Position numbers and translations under genes: made by a program. DNA of 64,000 bases, from the NCBI RefSeq assembly GCF_020715565.1, contig NZ_CP085839.1, positions 62,001 to 126,000 on the forward strand. The letters are read 5' to 3'. Below, piece by piece: positions 44,693 to 53,192 of this stretch (position 1 is the first letter of the stretch; each line of letters begins with the position of its first letter). A model generated the notes under the pieces. That model was not told the origin of the DNA and did no database searches. It worked only from the letters and a program-made list of their open reading frames with translations. This DNA is from Nocardioides sp. Kera G14 (GTDB lineage: Bacteria > Actinomycetota > Actinomycetes > Propionibacteriales > Nocardioidaceae).

Positions 44693-45850
44693 GTGACGGT
44701 CTGGGACAGCCTCGTCGGCCAGAAGCACGTGATCGGAACCCTCGCCGGCGCGGCGGACGGCAAGGGCATGACGCAGTCATGGCTCTTCACCGGCCCACCG
44801 GGCTCCGGCCGCTCCAACGCGGCCGTGGCCTTCGCGGCCGCACTGCAGTGCCCGAACAACGGCTGCGGGGCGTGCCACGAGTGCCACACCGTGCTGGCCG
44901 GCTCCCACGCCGACGTCAGCCTGATCCGCACCGAGAAGCTCTCCATCGGCGTCGACGAGGTCCGCGACCTGGTTCGCCGCAGTGCCCTCGCGCCGGCCCG
45001 AGGACGGTGGCAGATTCTCATCGTCGAGGACGCCGACCGCCTCACCGAGCAGGCCAACAACGCCCTGCTCAAGGCGATCGAGGAGCCCAACGACCGCACG
45101 GTCTGGATCCTCTGCGCGCCGACGGTCGAGGATCTGCTGCCCACCATCAGGTCACGCTGCCGGCTCGTCACGCTCAGCACGCCGACCACGGCCGAGGTCG
45201 CCACCTTCCTCGCAACCCACGATGGCATCAACCCGGCTCTCGCGGACTACGCGGCCCGCGCCAGCCAGGGCCACATCGGCCGCGCGCGTGCGCTCGCCCG
45301 TGACGAGGCCACCCGCAACCGCCGCCGTGACGTCGTCGCGATCCCGACCAAGCTGCGTAACCTCGGCGCCTGCATGCGCGCGGCGAGCGAGATGGTCGAG
45401 CTCGCCAAGGAGGAGGCCGACGCGATCACCTCCGAGCTCGACGCACGCGAGCGGGCCGACCTCGACGCCGGTTACGGCGTGGTCGACAGAGGACGACGGC
45501 CTCGTGAGTACGCCCCCGCGCTCAGGCGCCTCGAGGAGGGGCAGAAGACCCGCGCCAAGCGTCGCGTCCTCGACGTGATCGACCGCGGTCTCATGGACCT
45601 CGTGAGCGTCTACCGGGATGCGATTGCGGTCGCCGCCGGCGTACCGACGAAGCTGGTCAACGAGGAGATGCGGGGCGAGGTGGAGGCGCTCGCCGGGTCT
45701 GCGAGCCCCGAGCTCAACCTCCAGCGGATCAACGCCGTCTTCGCCGCCCGCGAGCAGATGCTCGAGTTCAACGTCCCGCCGGCCCTCGCGCTGGAGTCAC
45801 TGATGGTCGCCCTGCGCGACACCGCCAGCGCAGAAGGAGCAATCGTATGA
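44693..45850 (+). CDS. holB: DNA polymerase III subunit delta'
   Basis: Clamp-loader subunit of 385 residues. MTVWDSLVGQ at the start, P-loop-like TGPPGSGRSNAA with Arg in place of the Lys, a four-Cys zinc module (CPNNGCGACHEC), VEDADRLTEQANNALLKAIEEP and the Arg-finger IRSRCR. The changed P-loop is normal for delta', which does not hydrolyse ATP. GTG 44693 gives the conserved N-terminus; a frame seven codons longer is unneeded. It overlaps the next gene by four bases. The 82-base gap before it contains a GCTCGCT repeat but no gene. Confidence 0.93.
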   Translation: MTVWDSLVGQKHVIGTLAGAADGKGMTQSWLFTGPPGSGRSNAAVAFAAALQCPNNGCGACHECHTVLAGSHADVSLIRTEKLSIGVDEVRDLVRRSALAPARGRWQILIVEDADRLTEQANNALLKAIEEPNDRTVWILCAPTVEDLLPTIRSRCRLVTLSTPTTAEVATFLATHDGINPALADYAARASQGHIGRARALARDEATRNRRRDVVAIPTKLRNLGACMRAASEMVELAKEEADAITSELDARERADLDAGYGVVDRGRRPREYAPALRRLEEGQKTRAKRRVLDVIDRGLMDLVSVYRDAIAVAAGVPTKLVNEEMRGEVEALAGSASPELNLQRINAVFAAREQMLEFNVPPALALESLMVALRDTASAEGAIV

Positions 45851-47442
45851 GCGCTATGTCCAAGGGCAACAGGATCATGGTCTGGGTGCTCATCGCGGCC
45901 CTCGTCCTCGGCGGGCTCGGCGCGATCATCGCGCAGGTGGTCAGCAACACCCACGACGACACGAGCAGCACGGCCACCGAGGGGAGCGTGCCGTCGGCGT
46001 CGGCGTCGGCGTCGGCGACGCCCGACCCCGGGTCAAGCGTTGCCCCCGACCCGGACCTCGCGAAGTTCTACGGGCAGAAGCCGGACTGGACGTCGTGCCG
46101 CAAGAGCTTCCAGTGCGCCACCATCGAGGTGCCGCTCGACTACACCCACCCGGACGGTGAGTCGATCAAGCTCGCACTGCTCAAGGTGCCGGCCAGCGGC
46201 AAGCGCGTCGGCTCGCTCGTCGTCAATCCCGGTGGCCCCGGCGCGCCCGGCACGGACTACGCGGCGCAGTACGAGGACGCGTTCGGCAGCCCGCTCCACA
46301 AGAGCTTCGACATCGTCGGCTTCGACCCGCGCGGCACCGGTGACAGTGCGCCGATCGATTGCCTGTCCGATGACCAGCTCAACGCGTACATCGACCTCGA
46401 CCCCGACCCCGACACGGCCGCTGAGGAGGCCGAGTCGTTCAAGGTCGGTCAGGAGTTCGGCAAGGGCTGCGTCGCCAAGTCCGGCGAGCTCGCCGCCCAC
46501 GTCTCCACCGAGGAGGCCGCACGCGACATGGACGTGCTCCGCTCGGCCCTGGGCGAGTCCAAGCTGACCTACTTCGGCGCCTCCTACGGCACCAAGCTCG
46601 GCGCGACGTACGCCGACCTCTTCCCCTCCAACGTGGGTCGCTTCGTCCTCGACGGGGCCATCGACCCCTCGCTCCCGGCTGCCGAGATGAACATCGAGCA
46701 GGCCAAGGGCTTCCAGACCGCCCTCGACGCGTACGTCGACAACTGCCTCTCCACGTCGAAGAGCTGCTTCCTCGGTTCGACCCGCGAGGCCGGCGAGAAG
46801 CGGATCTCCGACCTGCTCGCGTCGCTCGACTCGAAGCCGTTGCCGACGTCCACCGGGGAGAAGGTCACGGAGGGCGAGGCGTTCCTCGGCATCGCGCTGC
46901 CGCTCTACTCGCGCGACTACTGGGTCTACCTGAGCCAGGCGCTCAAGGAGGCCTTCGGCGGCTCGGGCGACACGCTCCTGCTCCTCGCCGACGCCTACGC
47001 CAGCCGCGAGGGCGACCACTTCACCGACAACTCGATGGAGGCGATCTTCGCGATCAACTGCCTCGACGACTCGTGGGCGCTCCACACGGCGGCCGAGGTG
47101 AAGGCCGTGACGCCCCAGTTCCTGGCGGCCTCGCCGACCTTCGGGCGTGCCTTCGCCTGGATGGACACCGCCTGCGCCGGCTCTCAAGAGAAGACCGACA
47201 ACGTGCCGCACGAGTTGCACGCCAAGGGCGCCGCCCCGATCCTCGTCATCGGCACGACGCGGGACCCGGCCACGCCGCTGCAGTGGGCCAAGGCGCTGGC
47301 CTCCCAGCTCGACTCCGGAGTGTTGTTGACCCGCGACGGTGACGGCCACACCGGTTACAACGCCGGCAACGACTGCGTCGACTCCGCCGTCGAGGACTAC
47401 CTCATCAAGGATGTCGTCCCCAAGGACAACACCTCCTGCTGA
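45847..47442 (+). CDS. Secreted/membrane-anchored alpha/beta hydrolase of tripeptidyl-peptidase type
   Basis: The 531-residue protein has an N-terminal helix RIMVWVLIAALVLGGLGAIIAQVV, a Ser/Thr/Ala-rich linker (about 38-62), then an alpha/beta hydrolase with NPGGPGAPGTD oxyanion region, FDPRGTGDS, nucleophile elbow GASYGTKLG (about 241-249) and a C-terminal TAP domain with VIGTTRDPATPL (Asp) and DGDGHTGY (His). It matches the SlpD/E-like exported aminopeptidases of Streptomyces. It is likely anchored outside the membrane and may release N-terminal tripeptides. AAGGAG precedes the ATG. Cys pairs near the C-terminus may form disulfides. Confidence 0.87.
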   Translation: MSAMSKGNRIMVWVLIAALVLGGLGAIIAQVVSNTHDDTSSTATEGSVPSASASASATPDPGSSVAPDPDLAKFYGQKPDWTSCRKSFQCATIEVPLDYTHPDGESIKLALLKVPASGKRVGSLVVNPGGPGAPGTDYAAQYEDAFGSPLHKSFDIVGFDPRGTGDSAPIDCLSDDQLNAYIDLDPDPDTAAEEAESFKVGQEFGKGCVAKSGELAAHVSTEEAARDMDVLRSALGESKLTYFGASYGTKLGATYADLFPSNVGRFVLDGAIDPSLPAAEMNIEQAKGFQTALDAYVDNCLSTSKSCFLGSTREAGEKRISDLLASLDSKPLPTSTGEKVTEGEAFLGIALPLYSRDYWVYLSQALKEAFGGSGDTLLLLADAYASREGDHFTDNSMEAIFAINCLDDSWALHTAAEVKAVTPQFLAASPTFGRAFAWMDTACAGSQEKTDNVPHELHAKGAAPILVIGTTRDPATPLQWAKALASQLDSGVLLTRDGDGHTGYNAGNDCVDSAVEDYLIKDVVPKDNTSC

Positions 47443-47447
47443 TCCTC

Positions 47448-47491
47448 GCCGAGTCCGGGGTTTCCTGACTCCGAGTCGGGGGTTGCCTGCC
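47448..47491. repeat. Two tandem 22-bp repeats, same family as in the cbiX-like gene
   Basis: Units at 47448-47469 and 47470-47491 share CCGAGTC-N-GGGGTTNCCTG and are the reverse complement of the repeats at 26564-26629. They lie in the gap between the peptidase gene and tRNA-Thr. Confidence 0.75.
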
Positions 47492-47559
47492 GTTTTCGTC
47501 GTCCAGCCGGTCGTCGCTATGCTTTCCCGCGTTGTCGTCGTCCCGTACGTCGACAGCAC

Positions 47560-47632
47560 GCCGCCTTAGCTCAGTCGGTAGAGCACTTCACTCGTAATGA
47601 AGATGTCGTCAGTTCGATTCTGACAGGCGGCT
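47560..47632 (+). tRNA. tRNA-Thr (anticodon CGU)
   Basis: GCCGCCT (47560-47566) pairs with AGGCGGC (47625-47631). The D-arm contains AGCTCAGTCGGTAGAGC, the anticodon arm is CTTCA-CTCGTAA-TGAAG with anticodon CGT, and the T-arm contains GTTCGATTC. The discriminator is T. CCA is not encoded. The 73-base length is normal. Confidence 0.95.
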
Positions 47633-47641
47633 CCGACACAG

Positions 47642-47667
47642 AACGGCCCCGGATCTTCGGGGCCGTT
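47642..47667 (+). terminator. Terminator of tRNA-Thr
   Basis: AACGGCCCCG (47642-47651) and CGGGGCCGTT (47658-47667) form a perfect 10-bp stem with a GATCTT loop, ten bases after the tRNA. Confidence 0.8.
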
Positions 47668-47685
47668 GCTGTCTCCGGCGATCGC

Positions 47686-47697
47686 TAGGTTGGGACA
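47686..47697 (+). promoter_or_regulatory. Leaderless promoter of the ribbon-helix-helix-like gene
   Basis: TAGGTT (47686-47691) is followed by six bases and the GTG start at 47698. The gene has no ribosome site. Confidence 0.45.
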
Positions 47698-47985
47698 GTG
47701 GCGGAGCGGAAGCAGTTCAACACCTCGATCACCGAGACGGCGCGGGGTCAGCTCGCGCGTCTGGCCGAGGAGCGTGGAGTGTCGCGGGACAGGCTCGTCG
47801 AGGAGCTCCTGAAGGATTACGCCGACGGGGCGCCGACGACGCAGCCCGAGGACTGGGTCCGCGTCCCGTTCCGGATCGACGGCGACGTACTTGAGGCGGC
47901 GCAGGCCGAGGCGAAGCGGCGCGGGGAGAAGCTCTCCGAGGCGCTGCGTCAGCGGATCGCCGCCGTCTTCGGCGACACCGGCTGA
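47698..47985 (+). CDS. Small ribbon-helix-helix-like (CopG/Arc type) protein
   Basis: The 95-residue protein begins KQFNTSITETARGQLARLAEERGVSRDRLVEELLKDYA, which fits a beta strand plus two helices of the CopG/Arc fold, and repeats a similar pattern in its second half (VRVPFRIDGDVLEAAQAEAKRRGEKLSEALRQRIAAV). Two RHH-like units in one chain would make a pseudo-dimer DNA-binding protein. No toxin gene is adjacent; the next gene, vanZ-like, is convergent and overlaps by 37 bases. The DNA target is unknown. Confidence 0.65.
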   Translation: MAERKQFNTSITETARGQLARLAEERGVSRDRLVEELLKDYADGAPTTQPEDWVRVPFRIDGDVLEAAQAEAKRRGEKLSEALRQRIAAVFGDTG

Positions 47986-48596
47986 GCCGCGACAGGACGA
48001 GGACGGCGCCGCCACCACGGACGCGAGAGCAGTGCCGCGACGCAGGCGCCGGTGGTGTTGAGGATGACGTCGTCGACGGAGGTGACACGGTCGAGGCGCA
48101 GGACGTACTGAGCCGTCTCGATCAGCGCCGAGCATCCTGCCGCGAGACCGAGGACGCGCGGAAGCGTCGAGACGGATGACCAACGGATCGGTGCGAAGAA
48201 GCCCAGCGCGGCAAGGAGGAGCAGGTTGCCGACGATCTCCACCGGCCCCGTCGTCACCATGTCCTGGAACGGCACGAAGCTGGTCCTGCCCGCCACCTCG
48301 CCGGCGTGACTGCCGGGCTTCATCGTGAGCACCAGCGAGGGCAGCGTCCCATGGATCATGGCGACGTCGGCGACCGCCGTCCGCCAGCCACGCCGGTGCC
48401 ATGCCAGGAGGGCGATCGCGAGCAGCGACACCGGCACCGCGAGGAGAGCCAGCTCCACCACGCCCGTGGAGGTCCCGAGCCAGTAGTGCCACCGTTCGAG
48501 ACGCGGCATCGTCGACGGGATCGTCTCGCAGGCGACGAATCCGAGCGCTTCCGCAGCCAGCAGGACGAGGACGAGAAGTGTGGTGCGTTGGTTCAT
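47949..48596 (-). CDS. VanZ family membrane protein
   Basis: The 215-residue protein has five hydrophobic segments and the VanZ core FVPFQDMVTTGPVEIVGNLLLLAALGFFAPI (about 115-146) followed by ETAQYVLRLDRVTSVDDVILNTTGACVA (about 165-192). VanZ gives low teicoplanin resistance in enterococci; in most bacteria the role is unknown. ATG 48596 begins the first hydrophobic segment; an earlier in-frame ATG (48680) is less likely. It is divergent from the two-component genes, with a GTATC-N8-GATAC repeat between them. Confidence 0.82.
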   Translation of the reverse strand: MNQRTTLLVLVLLAAEALGFVACETIPSTMPRLERWHYWLGTSTGVVELALLAVPVSLLAIALLAWHRRGWRTAVADVAMIHGTLPSLVLTMKPGSHAGEVAGRTSFVPFQDMVTTGPVEIVGNLLLLAALGFFAPIRWSSVSTLPRVLGLAAGCSALIETAQYVLRLDRVTSVDDVILNTTGACVAALLSRPWWRRRPRPVAAQPVSPKTAAIR

Positions 48597-48631
48597 GCAC
48601 CAAAGCCTTGAGAGGCCTGCGTTGCCACGGC

Positions 48632-48649
48632 GTATCCGATTTTCGATAC
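48632..48649. promoter_or_regulatory. Inverted repeat between vanZ-like and response-regulator genes
   Basis: GTATC-CGATTTTC-GATAC (48632-48649), the A+T-richest spot of the 90-base divergent gap. It may bind the adjacent OmpR-type regulator. TACGAT at 48672-48677 may be the -10 box of the regulator gene. Confidence 0.4.
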
Positions 48650-48686
48650 ACCCGCGATAGGTCCCGCCTCCTACGATCAACGGGTT

Positions 48687-49352
48687 ATGCGCGTGCTGAT
48701 CGTCGAGGACGAGCCCCTGATGGCCGTGGCCGTCCGTGACGGCCTGCGGCTCGAGGCGATCGCCGCCGACATCGCGGGCGACGGCGACACCGCGCTCGAG
48801 CTTCTCGCCGTGAACGAGTACGACATCGCCGTGCTCGACCGCGACATCCCCGGCCCATCGGGCGACGAGGTCGCCCAGCGGATCGTCGCCTCCGGCACCG
48901 GCATGCCGATCCTGATGCTCACTGCGGCGGACCGGCTCGACGACAAGGCGAGCGGCTTCGAGCTGGGAGCCGACGACTACCTCACCAAGCCCTTCGAGCT
49001 GCGCGAGCTCGTGCTGCGACTACGCGCCCTGCAGCGACGCCGGGCGCATCATCGGCCGCCGGTCCGCGAGCTGGCCGGGCTCCGGATCGACCCCTTCCGG
49101 CGCGAGGTCTTCCGCGACGGACGCTATGTCGCGCTGACCCGCAAGCAGTTCGCCGTGCTCGACGTCCTCGTCGCGGCGGAGGGCGGCGTGGTCAGTGCCG
49201 AGGAGCTGCTCGAGCGGGCATGGGACGAGAACGCCGACCCGTTCACCAACGCCGTCCGCATCACCGTCTCGGCGCTGCGCAAGCGGCTCGGCGACCCGGG
49301 GATCATCGCCACGGTGCCCGGCGTGGGCTACCGGATCGACGTGCATGCCTAG
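48687..49352 (+). CDS. OmpR-family response regulator
   Basis: The 221-residue protein has a receiver domain (1-115) with VEDEP, phosphoacceptor Asp51 in VLDRDIPG, Thr/Ser in MLTAADR and Lys in LTKPFEL, and an OmpR winged helix (about 130-220) with LTRKQFAVLDVLVAAEGGVVSAEELLERAW and ATVPGVGYRI. The kinase gene overlaps its end by eight bases. Target genes are unknown; the divergent vanZ-like gene is a candidate. Confidence 0.92.
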   Translation: MRVLIVEDEPLMAVAVRDGLRLEAIAADIAGDGDTALELLAVNEYDIAVLDRDIPGPSGDEVAQRIVASGTGMPILMLTAADRLDDKASGFELGADDYLTKPFELRELVLRLRALQRRRAHHRPPVRELAGLRIDPFRREVFRDGRYVALTRKQFAVLDVLVAAEGGVVSAEELLERAWDENADPFTNAVRITVSALRKRLGDPGIIATVPGVGYRIDVHA

Positions 49353-50439
49353 GACGACCCGACTGCCGGGCCTGAGTGTCCGGCTCAAGCTGACCCTGAG
49401 CTACGCCGCCTTCCTCATGGTCGCCGGCGGGCTGCTGCTCGCCGTCGTCTGGGTCTTCCTGCTGCGCTACGTGCCCGACCAGCAGATCCTCGGGCCGGGA
49501 CCGCACACGCCCAACCGCAGTGACCTGCAGCGGGCCTTCACGCCGCGAGCCCTGCAGGCGATGGCGGCGCTGCTGGTCTTCGGGCTCGTCGGTGGTTGGG
49601 TCCTCGCCGGTCGGATGCTCGCTCCCCTCTCGCGGATCACGGCCGCCGCCCGTCGCGTCGCGGCCGGCTCGCTCTCGCACCGGATCCAGCTCGACGGCCG
49701 GCGCGACGAGTTCCGGGAGCTCGCCGACGCCTTCGACACGATGCTCGACCAGCTCGAGGCACACGTCGAGGAGCAGAAGCGCTTCGCCGCCAACGCCTCG
49801 CACGAGCTGCGGACGCCGCTCGCCATCACGCAGGCGCTTCTCGACGTCGCCCGGCGCGATCCGGAGCGCGACCCCGCCGAGCTCGTCGAGCGCCTGCACG
49901 AGGTCAACACCCGCGCCATCGATCTCACCGAGGCGCTGCTCCTGCTCAGCCGCGCCGAGCGCCGCAGCTTCACCCGCGAATCGGTTGACCTCTCCCTTCT
50001 GGCCGAGGAGGCGGTGGAGACCCTCCTTCCGTACGCCGAGCAGCGCGGTCTCGCGATCGAGGTCTCCGGCGACGCCGCGGTGACGACCGGCTCGCATGCG
50101 CTGCTGCTCCAGATGACGACGAACCTCGTCCACAACGCGATCGTCCACAACCTGCCCTCGGCCGGGTCCGTGCACGTGACGACCGGCATCGATCACGCGG
50201 AGGCCGTCCTCACCGTTGAGAACTCCGGCAGCCACCTCGACCCCGGTCTCGTCGCGACGCTCACCGAGCCCTTCCAGCGGGGCAACGAGCGCACTCGCTC
50301 CGACCATGCCGGCGTGGGGCTCGGCCTGGCGATCGTGAAGAGCATCGCCGAGGCGCACGACGGCTCACTCGTCCTTGCACCGCGTTCCGAGGGTGGCCTG
50401 CGGGTCGACGTACGACTTCCGGCGGCGCCGCGTCAGTAG
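49345..50439 (+). CDS. Sensor histidine kinase (OmpR partner)
   Basis: The 364-residue membrane kinase has two transmembrane helices (about 17-41 and 71-92) around a 30-residue outer loop, a HAMP domain (about 90-143), HisKA with FAANASHELRTPL (His153) and a HATPase_c domain with NLVHNAIVHN and VGLGLAIVKSIAEAHDGS. The very short sensor loop suggests sensing in or near the membrane. ATG 49345 overlaps the regulator stop and starts just before the first helix. Confidence 0.92.
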   Translation: MPRTTRLPGLSVRLKLTLSYAAFLMVAGGLLLAVVWVFLLRYVPDQQILGPGPHTPNRSDLQRAFTPRALQAMAALLVFGLVGGWVLAGRMLAPLSRITAAARRVAAGSLSHRIQLDGRRDEFRELADAFDTMLDQLEAHVEEQKRFAANASHELRTPLAITQALLDVARRDPERDPAELVERLHEVNTRAIDLTEALLLLSRAERRSFTRESVDLSLLAEEAVETLLPYAEQRGLAIEVSGDAAVTTGSHALLLQMTTNLVHNAIVHNLPSAGSVHVTTGIDHAEAVLTVENSGSHLDPGLVATLTEPFQRGNERTRSDHAGVGLGLAIVKSIAEAHDGSLVLAPRSEGGLRVDVRLPAAPRQ

Positions 50440-50465
50440 GGGAGGAGGGGGCCGATCCGGGTTCC

Positions 50466-51410
50466 TCAGAGGCGGCCGGACTTGCCCTCGTACATCCGTA
50501 GGTCGGCCCGGTCCAGCAGGGTGGCGAGGGTGTCCTCGGGCCGTAGTTGCGCAACGCCCCACGTCCACGGCACGGACGCCGAGGCACGTGCCTCCGCCAG
50601 CCGGCGCGCGGCCGCGCACTCATCGAGGCCGGCGAGGACGACGACGAACTCGTCGCCTCCGAGCCTGCCCACAACATCGCCGTCAAAGGTGGTGAGCCAC
50701 TCGTGCGTGGCGCGGGTGAGCAGTTCGTCCCCGGCCCGGTGGCCGCCTGCGTTGTTGACCTCCCGAAGTCCGTCGAGGTCGATCAGCGCGATGCTGATCG
50801 GCTCGTCCCTGCGCCGGGCCACGTCGATCAGCCGGTCCGCGCGCCTGATGAGGCCCGCGCGGTTGTGCGCACCCGTGAGGGAGTCGGTGTACATCAGGCG
50901 GGAGATCCTGACCACCAGGATGCGGACCACCTCGGACATCACCACGGCCTCCGCCGCGATGATGAACGCCATGCTCGTCAGCACGTCGTCGCCGCGGTGG
51001 GTCACGCTTGCGACCCAGGCGACGAGGCCGGCGTAGAAGACGATCACCGCGCGCCGGGGGAGCAGCCAGCTCGTGTAGATGCCCAGCAGCGGCAGTGCGA
51101 GCCCGTTGCCGAAGGCGGCGAGGTCCAGGTTGCTGGTCCAGGTCAGCGCGGCGACCACGCCGAGGTAGACCGCGAGCAGTGCGGTCGCCTCCGACGTGGT
51201 GAACCGCCGGCCGCGCGCGAAGGTGCCGACGGCGAACAGCACAGCCACGAGGGCCAGACAGCCCAGGACCCAGCGCGGATTCTTGCCCGGTTGGTACCAG
51301 ACGGTCGCGATCAGCAACGCGAGCGCCGCCAAGGAATAGATCAGCGTGGACGCCACCGTCAGCGGCGGCAGAGAGCGGGTCTCGCGCGAGAGAGGAAGCA
51401 GTCGTGGCAT
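50466..51410 (-). CDS. Membrane-bound diguanylate cyclase (GGDEF domain)
   Basis: The 314-residue protein has about five or six N-terminal hydrophobic segments (18-165), then a GGDEF domain with TDSLTGAHNRAGL, ALIDLDGLREVNN and an intact RLGGDEFVVVL. As in the first cyclase, no RxxD inhibitory site precedes the GGDEF motif. No phosphodiesterase (EAL or HD-GYP) gene lies in this window. It is convergent with the kinase gene (26-base gap). Confidence 0.87.
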   Translation of the reverse strand: MPRLLPLSRETRSLPPLTVASTLIYSLAALALLIATVWYQPGKNPRWVLGCLALVAVLFAVGTFARGRRFTTSEATALLAVYLGVVAALTWTSNLDLAAFGNGLALPLLGIYTSWLLPRRAVIVFYAGLVAWVASVTHRGDDVLTSMAFIIAAEAVVMSEVVRILVVRISRLMYTDSLTGAHNRAGLIRRADRLIDVARRRDEPISIALIDLDGLREVNNAGGHRAGDELLTRATHEWLTTFDGDVVGRLGGDEFVVVLAGLDECAAARRLAEARASASVPWTWGVAQLRPEDTLATLLDRADLRMYEGKSGRL

Positions 51411-51481
51411 GGGGTGATCCGGTCGCTGGTGGGAGCCCGAGGTCGTGCACGACTTTACTGCGCCGCTAGCCTCGTGGGGCC

Positions 51482-51958
51482 ATGTTGCTGCGATCGATCA
51501 ACCTCGAGGACCACGGCGAGCTCGAGACCGTGCTCCGGATCAACCTCGAGAACGTCGAGGTGCTCGCCCCGATGGACGAGGAGAAGCTTCGGCGCAAGGC
51601 CGCCATCGCGGAGCGCTTCGATGTGATCGTGGCCGACGGGCAGGTGGCCGGGTTCGTCGTGGTCTATGGGCCGGGGTCGACGTACTGGTCGCCGAACTTC
51701 GCCTGGTTCAAGGAGCGCTACGACGACTTCGTCTACCTCGACCGGATCGCCCTCGACCCGCAGTTCCGTCGTCGTGGGCTGGCGAGCGCGGCCTATGAGG
51801 AGCTCGAGTCACTCGCCAGGCCGCACGGCCGGATGACGCTCGAGGCCGTCGACGACAACCACGGCTCGCTCGCCTTCCACGGTCAGCGGGGGTACGTCGA
51901 GGTCGGCCGCTTCACCTGCGACGGCCACGACAACGTGATGATGGTCAAGGAGCTCTGA
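51482..51958 (+). CDS. GNAT family N-acetyltransferase
   Basis: The 158-residue protein has the GNAT acetyl-CoA motif LDRIALDPQFRRRGLASAAYEEL (about 82-104; Arg-Arg-Arg-Gly-Leu-Ala) and a late EAVDDNHGSLAFHGQRGYVEVGRF segment typical of RimI-like enzymes. The substrate (amine or protein N-terminus) is unknown. It stands alone; TAGCCT lies upstream but is nine bases from the ATG. Confidence 0.82.
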   Translation: MLLRSINLEDHGELETVLRINLENVEVLAPMDEEKLRRKAAIAERFDVIVADGQVAGFVVVYGPGSTYWSPNFAWFKERYDDFVYLDRIALDPQFRRRGLASAAYEELESLARPHGRMTLEAVDDNHGSLAFHGQRGYVEVGRFTCDGHDNVMMVKEL

Positions 51959-52041
51959 CCCAGGTGGGTCTTGTCGAACAGGACAACTGAAGACACGCTG
52001 ATCTGGTGAGACCGACAGCGTGAAGGGGACGGCTGCGGCCC

Positions 52042-52055
52042 TAGGGTCGTTCCCC
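52042..52055 (+). promoter_or_regulatory. Promoter of the M20/GNAT/racemase operon
   Basis: TAGGGT (52042-52047) lies eight bases before the ATG at 52056. No ribosome site is present before this first gene. Confidence 0.4.
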
Positions 52056-53192
52056 ATGACCACACCGACTCTCTTCACCGTCGATGGGCTGCTCGCCGAC
52101 CTGCGGCAGCTCATCGAGTGCGAGTCGCCGTCGGCCGACCTCGGCGCGGTCGCCCGCTCGGCCGATCTCGTGGCCTCGCTCGGAGCCAAGCACCTCGGTG
52201 TCGAGCCGGAGCGGATCACCGTCGACGGTGTCTCGCACCTGCGCTGGCGCCTCGGCAGCCGTGACCGCGACACCGGAGGCCGCGTACTGGTGCTCTGCCA
52301 CCACGACACCGTCCATCCCCTCGGGACGCTGGAGACGATGCCGTACGACGTCACCGACGGTGTCCTGCGCGGACCCGGCTGCTTCGACATGCTCGCCGGA
52401 CTCGTGATGGCCTTCCACGCCGTCGCCGCCCTGGCCTCGACGGACGGGGTGACCCTCCTGGTGACGGGTGACGAGGAGCTCGGCTCGATCTCGTCACGTG
52501 CCCTCATCGAGGAGACCGCCCAGGAGTCGTCTGCCGTACTGGTGCTCGAGGCGTCCGCCGACGGCGGCGCGCTCAAGACCGCACGCAAGGGCGCCTCGAT
52601 GTACGACGTCGTCGTCACCGGTCGTGCCGCCCACGCCGGCCTCGAGCCGGAGAAGGGCGTCAACGCGACGATCGAGATCTCCCAGCAGGTGCTGGCGATC
52701 GCTTCCCTGGGTGATCCGGCGGCCGGGACGTCGGTGACGCCCACCGTCATCTCGGCGGGCACCACGACGAACACCGTCCCGGGGTCGGCTGTGCTGAGCG
52801 TCGACGTACGCGCGTGGACGACCGCCGAACAGGAGCGGGTCGACACGGCGATCCGTGCGCTCACGCCCGCCCTGCCCGGGGCGACCCTGGAGATCAGGGG
52901 CGGCATCAACCGGCCGCCGCTGGAGCAGGAGCTCGCCGCACCGCTCTACACCAGGGCTCTCACGGTCGCCGAGAAGCTCGGCCTCCCGCCGCTGGCTCAC
53001 GCGCAGGTCGGCGGAGCGAGCGACGGCAACTTCACCGCGGGCCTCGGCATCCCGACACTCGACGGCCTCGGCGCCGTCGGCGGCGGCGCCCACACCACCT
53101 CCGAGCACCTGTACGTCGACCGCCTGGTCGACCGCACCCAGCTGCTCCACGGCCTCATCCAGGACCTGCTCAAGGAGCCGGCATGCCTCTGA
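52056..53192 (+). CDS. M20 family metallo-amidohydrolase (probable N-succinylamino-acid desuccinylase)
   Basis: The 378-residue zinc amidohydrolase has HHDTVHP (His82, Asp84), the bridging Asp111 in GPGCFDMLAG, TGDEELGS (Glu140 catalytic, Glu141 ligand), VLEASADGG and the C-terminal His in GGAHTTSEH. It resembles carboxypeptidase G2 and ArgE/DapE enzymes. Followed by a GNAT and an enolase-superfamily racemase, it may remove the succinyl group from N-succinyl-L-amino acids in the D-to-L amino-acid route of Geobacillus. A general peptidase is the alternative. Confidence 0.85.
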   Translation: MTTPTLFTVDGLLADLRQLIECESPSADLGAVARSADLVASLGAKHLGVEPERITVDGVSHLRWRLGSRDRDTGGRVLVLCHHDTVHPLGTLETMPYDVTDGVLRGPGCFDMLAGLVMAFHAVAALASTDGVTLLVTGDEELGSISSRALIEETAQESSAVLVLEASADGGALKTARKGASMYDVVVTGRAAHAGLEPEKGVNATIEISQQVLAIASLGDPAAGTSVTPTVISAGTTTNTVPGSAVLSVDVRAWTTAEQERVDTAIRALTPALPGATLEIRGGINRPPLEQELAAPLYTRALTVAEKLGLPPLAHAQVGGASDGNFTAGLGIPTLDGLGAVGGGAHTTSEHLYVDRLVDRTQLLHGLIQDLLKEPACL

